Origin: an uncultured Nitrosomonadales bacterium
GTDB taxonomy: Bacteria > Pseudomonadota > Gammaproteobacteria > Burkholderiales > Gallionellaceae
Length of the DNA stretch: 11,165 nt
Reading direction: 5' to 3'
NCBI GenBank assembly: GCA_903934275.1
Contig: CAIZNF010000182.1
Coordinates: 1 to 11,165, forward strand
How positions within the stretch are numbered: position 1 is the first letter of the stretch; the number at the start of each line of letters is the position of its first letter. Made by a program: the position numbers and the translations under genes. Below, piece by piece: positions 7,231-11,165 of the stretch. The notes under the pieces were generated by a model. It was given only the letters and a program-made list of their open reading frames with translations. It searched no databases and had not been told where the DNA came from.

Positions 7231-7238
7231 GGGAGGAG
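7231..7238 (+). promoter_or_regulatory. very strong Shine-Dalgarno for the small peptide gene
   Basis: GGGAGGAG lies four bases (AAAA) upstream of the ATG at 7243 and is close to a full anti-Shine-Dalgarno match. It is the strongest ribosome binding site seen in the window and supports real translation of the short frame. Confidence 0.8.
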
Positions 7239-7242
7239 AAAA

Positions 7243-7341
7243 ATGGCGATTATCGCTGACGTGGTATCAATTAGTGCCGCAGTGTTTGCAGTCTTGTTTA
7301 GCTTGTGGACATTGAAGCAGTTGTTCACAGGCGACAAGTAA
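7243..7341 (+). CDS. 32-residue single-pass membrane peptide, unknown function
   Basis: A short frame, ATG to TAA, encoding a hydrophobic peptide that begins MAIIADVV and ends LKQLFTGDK. Residues 7-24 (from VVSISAAV through FSLWTL) form one likely membrane helix. The lysines at 25 and 32 follow the helix, so the positive-inside rule predicts a cytoplasmic C-terminus. There is no signal-peptidase site. Evidence that it is a gene: a strong Shine-Dalgarno at correct spacing, a clean stop, and a tight hairpin terminator 14 bases after the stop, all inside a gap with no other gene. I do not recognise the family. It is not like CydX, KdpF or CcoQ on the residues visible. Possible roles are a small subunit of a membrane complex or a membrane-active peptide; neither is shown by the sequence. 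Its neighbours are miaB (divergent) and the cyclase gene (convergent). Confidence 0.72.
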   Translation: MAIIADVVSISAAVFAVLFSLWTLKQLFTGDK

Positions 7342-7354
7342 AATAATAGCAACT

Positions 7355-7382
7355 AAAAAAACCAGCTTCGGCTGGTTTTTTT
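7355..7382 (+). terminator. rho-independent terminator, probably bidirectional
   Basis: Stem ACCAGC / GCTGGT with a TTCG tetraloop (7361-7376), flanked by six A before and six T after. It ends the small peptide transcript. Because the A and T tracts are symmetric it can also stop transcription arriving from the convergent cyclase gene, which ends at 7448. Confidence 0.92.
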
Positions 7383-7447
7383 ATTGAGGGTTGAATTAGT
7401 TGGCTTGCATTTCTGATTCTTCAAATTAGGCTGACCGCCGGTGTGTT

Positions 7448-8821
7448 TCAAACGCATCCGCAATCGCTCAGGAAACGACCAAGATGGCGATCATCGCGGG
7501 ATACATGATTTAGCAACCAGTTGGACAAGGACAAATTGATGCGGAAACCAAGATACAGGGACTTTTCGATGTTGGCCTCGATTTCTTCTCTCAGTTTGTG
7601 GAAGTATTTTTTGTAAGAATTATGCTGAGCGATGTGGTCCGAAGAGAAAAGGTAGTTATGTTTTATCATTAACTCATCTTCAAACTCAAAATGTTCCCGA
7701 ATACGTTTTTCCAGAATATCCATTGCGGATGTTATGGCATTCTGGCTATTTTCAACAGTCACGGCTTCGTGGAGCTTCTGGATAAGGTCCAATAACTCCT
7801 GGAGTTGGCGGTCAATTTCTTCGATGCCGACCTCATGTTTTTTGCGCCAGATCATTTCATCCGCAAGCTCTTCAGTACCGATAAAGATTCCAGTCTTGAT
7901 GTAATCCCCGCAACGTTTTAAATAAACTTTTGCGGGATTATCGCCGGGGTTTTCCAGTACTATTTCTTCCAGCATGGGGAGCGCCTTTGCGGCCGCACGT
8001 AGATGATAATAGGCGAGAGCCTCCTCAAATTTCTTCAAGGACTTTGCCTTTAGCCCCCTTATCTCCGGTGCATCGTGGTCAAATACCTCGTAGACCGATT
8101 CCGCCGGGGTGTTTTCAGCCACTTTCGATCGCCCGAGGTAACGTATCGAAAACCGCTCAGAATCGGAAAGGCTGTAAAGCGTGTGTTCGCTGATCAGCAA
8201 GGGTACCCCGTAAGTCTTGGTCAGGGTTTCCAAGCGTGATGCCAGATTGACTGCGTGGCTGATCACCGTGCCCTCCATCCGGTTGCCGCCACCTATCACA
8301 CCGAGCATCAACAAGCCGGTATTCACGCCGATCCCAATCTTTATCGGAGGGTAGGCGGCTCTTGACCGGCCATTATTGTATTCATCGAGGCGCGCCAGCA
8401 TTGCCAGTGCGGCAGAAAGCGCATCATCGGCCAATGTGGGGAACAGCGCCATGATCGCATCCCCCATGTACTTGTCGATGATCCCCTGATGGGTGCTGAT
8501 GACAGGATTCATTACCGACAGGTAAGAGTTGATCATGTTGAAGGTTTGTTGCGGGGTCATGCTTTCCGACAAGGTGGTGAAGTCGCGTATGTCAGTGAAC
8601 ACGATCGACATCGTTTTTTCGACCTGGTCGCCGAGTTCGACATCCAGCAGACTTCCCTTACCCAAAAAAGAAATCAGGTCACGCGGGACGAATTGCAACA
8701 CGGTATGTTCGAGCAACTTTAATCTGGCCCGTGTTCCCGCATGAGCTTCGCGCTCGGCTTCCAGTTCTGCAACGACGTTTGCAGGGTTGATCCTGGGGAG
8801 GGGGTTAAAGGTGGAACTCAT
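7448..8821 (-). CDS. class III adenylate cyclase with C-terminal hemerythrin domain
   Basis: Predicted soluble enzyme making cAMP from ATP, with an attached iron-site sensor. A short coiled segment (16-43) precedes the cyclase domain (about 68-245). Metal-binding Asp77 (FTDIRDFT) and Asp121 (DKYMGDAIMALF), base-selecting Lys117 and Thr185, and transition-state Asn192 and Arg196 (VNLASR) are all present; the Lys/Thr pair is the class IIIb adenylate-cyclase type. A helical TPR-like linker follows (258-310). The hemerythrin domain (about 325-455) keeps His377 and Glu381, His396 and His400, and His439 and Asp444. The first ligand His of the IDxQH motif is Leu340 (IDRQLQ). The frame starts at an ATG at 8887, but GGAG six bases before the ATG at 8821 favours that start (457 aa). 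It is the last gene of the HDOD-MBL cluster, 131 bp after the MBL gene. Guanylate cyclase activity is less likely. Confidence 0.9.
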   Translation of the reverse strand: MSSTFNPLPRINPANVVAELEAEREAHAGTRARLKLLEHTVLQFVPRDLISFLGKGSLLDVELGDQVEKTMSIVFTDIRDFTTLSESMTPQQTFNMINSYLSVMNPVISTHQGIIDKYMGDAIMALFPTLADDALSAALAMLARLDEYNNGRSRAAYPPIKIGIGVNTGLLMLGVIGGGNRMEGTVISHAVNLASRLETLTKTYGVPLLISEHTLYSLSDSERFSIRYLGRSKVAENTPAESVYEVFDHDAPEIRGLKAKSLKKFEEALAYYHLRAAAKALPMLEEIVLENPGDNPAKVYLKRCGDYIKTGIFIGTEELADEMIWRKKHEVGIEEIDRQLQELLDLIQKLHEAVTVENSQNAITSAMDILEKRIREHFEFEDELMIKHNYLFSSDHIAQHNSYKKYFHKLREEIEANIEKSLYLGFRINLSLSNWLLNHVSRDDRHLGRFLSDCGCV

Positions 8822-8827
8822 AATTTG

Positions 8828-8831
8828 CTCC
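8828..8831 (-). promoter_or_regulatory. ribosome binding site favouring the cyclase start at 8821
   Basis: On the minus strand GGAG is followed by six bases and then the ATG at 8821. The upstream ATGs at 8887 and 8833 lack an equally placed site, and the residues they would add (rich in Lys) do not look like a conserved domain. Confidence 0.6.
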
Positions 8832-8952
8832 ATGCGTGAAACGGTGAGAGCGTTTTTTATAGTTTTGATTTTGCAGGGTTTTGGCATCTTCAGCGAACCG
8901 CCCTGCGCTCAATGTTGACATCACGCCGACAAACATTGTCAATGCCAGCACA

Positions 8953-9840
8953 TTACAACTCGATCTCTATGCCCTCGCGTGCCAACCGGAAATCCGTCAT
9001 TCCTTCGCGTCGCGGATGCCGCTCCAGCGCCTTGGCGAATTCGCGCTCCAGCGCGTCATCGTCGCGTGTCGGTTCATGGTGGGTGCAGAAAAGAATTTTT
9101 GCGCCAACCGCATCGGCCATGTTCATGCAGGAATCGAACGTGCCATGCCCCCAGCCTTTTTTGCTGGGATATTCCTCGATGGTGTATGAGGAATCGGCAA
9201 TCAACACATCCACGCCTTGCATCACGTCGAAAACCATCCGTTCCTGCGCTTCGACCAGTCCGCGATATTCTTCATAGCTATCGTCTTCCGGCGAGTAGAT
9301 ATTGGAATAGGGTTCGTGGTCTCCGGTGAAAAATAGCGACTTGCCATTGCATTCCACCCGGTAACCAAAATTGACGACAGGGTGATTCAACAGGGTTGCC
9401 GTCACCGTGGCCGAACCCACTGTGACTGTCTGCCCAGGTGCCAACGAAACGTACTCGATACTCGCCTTCATTTCGGCTTCGCGTACCGGAAAGTAGCTAT
9501 ATTGCAGCTGCACATCCATGACTTGCTCTACCCCGCGCCCAGAAACCGGATCAAGTGCACCGTGCAGCTTCATCTTGTTACCGGGAATGAAGTTGGGAAT
9601 AAAGAAGGGTAGGCCCTGGATGTGATCCCAGTGGCTGTGGGTTATAAATATGTTGGCGGTGACCGGCAGCTCTTTCAAAAGGGACTGCGACAGCGGGAAA
9701 ATTCCGGTGCCCCCGTCGAGAATAATCAGCTCATTGTTGTCCGTGCGAATTTCGATACAGGTAGTGTTGCCGCCATATCGCACCGTGCCAGCGCGTGGTG
9801 ATGGGATCGAGCCGCGCACACCCCAGAATTTTATTTTCAT
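8953..9840 (-). CDS. metallo-beta-lactamase-fold hydrolase (PhnP/RNase Z-like class)
   Basis: Predicted cytoplasmic two-metal hydrolase, probably a phosphodiesterase. It opens with MKIKFWGVRGSIPSP, typical of the PhnP/RNase Z-like branch. The metal-binding motif THSHWDH spans residues 67-73 (His68, His70, Asp72, His73). Further expected ligands are His153 (LNHP), Asp174 (TGDHEP) and the His254/His255 pair (CTHHEP). Asp216 (IADSSYT) and His232 (GHGTFD) are also family-like. There is no signal peptide, so a secreted beta-lactamase role is unlikely. The length is 295 aa. The start codon overlaps the HDOD stop by four bases (ATGA), which shows translational coupling. Its place between the HDOD gene and the cyclase makes cyclic-nucleotide turnover a reasonable guess, since some proteins of this fold are cAMP phosphodiesterases. 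Nothing in the sequence proves the substrate. Confidence 0.9.
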   Translation of the reverse strand: MKIKFWGVRGSIPSPRAGTVRYGGNTTCIEIRTDNNELIILDGGTGIFPLSQSLLKELPVTANIFITHSHWDHIQGLPFFIPNFIPGNKMKLHGALDPVSGRGVEQVMDVQLQYSYFPVREAEMKASIEYVSLAPGQTVTVGSATVTATLLNHPVVNFGYRVECNGKSLFFTGDHEPYSNIYSPEDDSYEEYRGLVEAQERMVFDVMQGVDVLIADSSYTIEEYPSKKGWGHGTFDSCMNMADAVGAKILFCTHHEPTRDDDALEREFAKALERHPRREGMTDFRLAREGIEIEL

Positions 9841-10709
9841 GATGCATCCATTTGGGAAAATTGTTTGGCATGTTCGAGAACTCTCGCCAGCTCGTCGTCG
9901 CCGATAGAGGCAATCAATGTTTCCAGATTGACGTTAATGCCGAAATGCTTGGCAACTGAGGGGGGTAAGTCCTCTGAACGTGAATCTCCGGCGAAGCCAA
10001 ATCCCATTTTTTTGCTGATCTGGTTGGCGGCATAGACACAAGACCCCATTACTGAATCGCTAGCTTTTTCCGAGTGGTGGTTGCGGATGCTATCGATTAA
10101 CAGTTCTGGAAACTCCCATTTTTCGGCCAACATTGAGCCGACTACGGTATGGTCTGTTCCAATAGCGGCATGCTCCGCCGAGAACAGCGATATATCGCCG
10201 GTCTTGCTTTTTTCGAGCGCCACTTTGAACTGTTCCGGCATGAATTGGGCGAATACTACCTTGCCAAAGTCATGCAACAGCCCGGCAACGTAACAATCCA
10301 TCGGGTCGGCACCGCCTATCTTTCCGGCCAAATGTTTGGCAATAGCGGCGGTTGACAGGGAATGCAGCAGGTACTGGCCGACATCGAAGCCGGCAGCATT
10401 TTTCTTGGGCATGATACCGATTGCGGCAATGCTCAACGCAATGTTTTTGACGGTATTCAGGCCGAGAAACACCACCGAGTGGTTGATCGAGGTGATCTTG
10501 CTGGGCAATCTGTAATAGGCCGAATTGAGAACCCGCAGAATCTTCATCGTGATGACTGGATCGTTTTCGATGACCTGCACCAGAAGCTTCGGTGAGCAGT
10601 TGAGATCACGCGTCAACTCAAGAATTTTTTGCACGCTTTTCGGGAAGGCAGGCATTCGCTCCACGGCTTCGCCAAGCTTTTTGCTCAATTCCTCGGAAAT
10701 CTCGCTCAT
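9837..10709 (-). CDS. HDOD-domain signalling protein
   Basis: Single-domain HDOD protein of 290 aa, a degenerate relative of HD-GYP phosphodiesterases used as a regulatory or scaffold module in bacterial signalling. The HDOD core covers about residues 15-215 (PAFPKSVQKIL, NSAYYRLPSKITSINHSVVFLG, GLLHDFGK, NHHSEKA). Unusually many HD-type metal residues survive: His116, His146-Asp147, His180, His187 and His211-His212. Some metal binding is therefore possible, but there is no GYP motif. The ATG at 10709 is preceded by CAGGAG (10719-10724 on the other strand) at nine-base spacing. It is the first gene of the cluster and overlaps the MBL gene by four bases. A near-perfect -10 box lies about 80 bp upstream. 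Confidence 0.92.
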   Translation of the reverse strand: MSEISEELSKKLGEAVERMPAFPKSVQKILELTRDLNCSPKLLVQVIENDPVITMKILRVLNSAYYRLPSKITSINHSVVFLGLNTVKNIALSIAAIGIMPKKNAAGFDVGQYLLHSLSTAAIAKHLAGKIGGADPMDCYVAGLLHDFGKVVFAQFMPEQFKVALEKSKTGDISLFSAEHAAIGTDHTVVGSMLAEKWEFPELLIDSIRNHHSEKASDSVMGSCVYAANQISKKMGFGFAGDSRSEDLPPSVAKHFGINVNLETLIASIGDDELARVLEHAKQFSQMDAS

Positions 10710-10718
10710 GGGTGAATG

Positions 10719-10724
10719 CTCCTG
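10719..10724 (-). promoter_or_regulatory. ribosome binding site of the HDOD gene
   Basis: CAGGAG on the minus strand lies nine bases before the ATG at 10709, supporting that start for the first gene of the cluster. Confidence 0.7.
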
Positions 10725-10751
10725 AGTAACACAGCGGTGAAGAGCAGACCA

Positions 10752-10767
10752 CGGTCGCGAGTGACCG
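10752..10767. other. small hairpin in the HDOD-operon leader
   Basis: CGGTC (10752-10756) and GACCG (10763-10767) form a five-pair stem around a six-base loop. It lies between the likely -10 box and the Shine-Dalgarno, so it would be in the mRNA leader. It is too short to assign a function. Confidence 0.35.
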
Positions 10768-10786
10768 CAGGTTGCTCAAGATTAAA

Positions 10787-10792
10787 ATTATA
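10787..10792 (-). promoter_or_regulatory. -10 box (TATAAT) of the HDOD-MBL-cyclase cluster
   Basis: The minus strand reads a perfect TATAAT here, giving a leader of about 70 bases before the HDOD start. No good -35 hexamer is found 16-18 bp upstream, which suggests either a weak promoter or one that needs an activator. No clear CRP/FNR-type palindrome was seen at the usual position. Confidence 0.5.
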
Positions 10793-11026
10793 TTTAGAGT
10801 GCATATCGTTGTTCGGGTCTCAATGTACCCAAAATTTTCAGGTCACATGAATTGACGCACATAATCGCGGTTGGCAGCGGGCATTATGCCAGTTACACGG
10901 AGAAAACCAAAGCTGCGTATTTAATTATGGATTTGGCTCTAAAGGAACTTGTTTTTAGCCACTTATCGATTAGATGATGTCAAAACGTGACAAGAATTTT
11001 CCGCTGCCTCAATCGCCTTGTGGGAG

Positions 11027-11093
11027 CGTGCTGGAGCAAACTTCCATGCATAACCTTTTTGGCTCCGGCACGTCTGGGCTAGAAATAGCCCAG
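11027..11093 (+). ncRNA. candidate two-hairpin RNA structure
   Basis: The first stem pairs CGTGCTGGAGC (11027-11037) with GCTCCGGCACG (11062-11072): 11 pairs, one of them a G-U that pairs only in the plus-strand RNA, around a 24-base loop. Directly after it, CTGGGCTA (11074-11081) pairs perfectly with TAGCCCAG (11086-11093) around a GAAA tetraloop. No T-tract follows, so it is not a standard terminator. It may be a leader or small RNA; no known family was recognised. Confidence 0.4.
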
Positions 11094-11140
11094 CTAACCT
11101 GGCGCATTCAAAAGTGGTGGGCGGGTACCCCTCTCCCCAC

Positions 11141-11165
11141 CCCCTCTCCCGCGAGGGGAGAGGGA
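11141..11165. repeat. GC-rich palindromic intergenic repeat (partial)
   Basis: CCCTCTCCC (11142-11150) and GGGAGAGGG (11156-11164) form a nine-pair stem around GCGAG. It is preceded by a related CCCCTCTCCCC tract. Repeats of this form are common between genes in many proteobacteria. It is cut by the window edge. Confidence 0.75.

Larger units (their letters stand above)
10793..11165. other. non-coding right flank
   Basis: No frame with a believable start and ribosome binding site is present. The stretch holds the palindrome TGTCA-N5-TGACA (10978-10992), a two-hairpin structure (11027-11093) and a GC-rich palindromic repeat running into the window edge. It probably separates the HDOD cluster from a gene beyond the window. 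Confidence 0.6.

Noticed and set aside
8932..8945. A perfect TTGACA on the minus strand as an internal promoter for the cyclase gene
   Set aside because: No acceptable -10 hexamer lies 16-18 bp downstream, so an independent promoter could not be supported.
8912..9277. A 121-residue forward frame opposite the MBL gene
   Set aside because: It is a shadow of the well-supported minus-strand MBL gene; composition is biased to Ser/Arg and no family motif is visible.
10978..10992. TGTCA-N5-TGACA palindrome as a CRP/FNR-type operator
   Set aside because: The half-sites and spacing do not match the TGTGA-N6-TCACA or TTGAT-N4-ATCAA consensus, and it is about 190 bp from the likely -10 box.
11101..11165. 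Start of a coding region at the right edge
   Set aside because: The stretch is dominated by a low-complexity C/G-rich palindrome and has no start with a ribosome binding site.

Overview
The window looks like a stretch of chromosome from a Gram-negative betaproteobacterium. MiaB, YbeY and CorC/YbeX lie in the proteobacterial order, and the signalling proteins (HDOD, EAL, class III cyclase, hemerythrin) are typical of free-living aquatic or sediment Betaproteobacteria such as the Nitrosomonadales/Gallionella group. That placement is inference from protein style; no rRNA or tRNA marker is present.

Layout, left to right. (1) 1-1649: the possible last codons of an unrecognised gene, then a leftward tyrosine recombinase with a DUF6538-like N-terminus, the only clearly mobile-type gene. 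(2) 1833-2564: a rightward RsuA/RluB/RluF-family rRNA pseudouridine synthase. (3) 2587-2700: a degenerate MITE-like repeat between convergent genes. (4) 2716-3909: a leftward cyclic-nucleotide-binding/EAL fusion protein, predicted to be a cAMP-gated c-di-GMP phosphodiesterase. (5) 4084-7114: corC, ybeY and miaB on the minus strand; the phoH/ybeZ gene usual between miaB and ybeY is absent and about 390 bp of repeat-rich DNA lies there. (6) 7243-7382: a tiny rightward gene for a 32-residue single-pass membrane peptide with a very strong ribosome binding site and its own hairpin terminator. (7) 7448-10709: a three-gene leftward cluster of an HDOD protein, a metallo-beta-lactamase-fold hydrolase and a class III nucleotide cyclase fused to a C-terminal hemerythrin domain. 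(8) 10710-11165: non-coding, with a good -10 box for the HDOD cluster, a two-hairpin structure and a GC-rich palindromic repeat at the edge.

The most interesting reading is a nucleotide-signalling neighbourhood. The cyclase has all core catalytic residues and probably makes cAMP. It carries a diiron-type hemerythrin domain in which the first iron-ligand His is replaced by Leu, suggesting an oxygen or redox input with altered chemistry. The MBL and HDOD proteins are its operon partners. About 3.5 kb away a protein that should bind cAMP carries an apparently intact EAL domain, giving a possible O2 -> cAMP -> c-di-GMP relay. This is inference from domain content; no link between the two loci is proven by the sequence.

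Second, the non-coding DNA holds at least two MITE-like repeat families that share a boundary module, one copy of which supplies the Shine-Dalgarno of ybeY.
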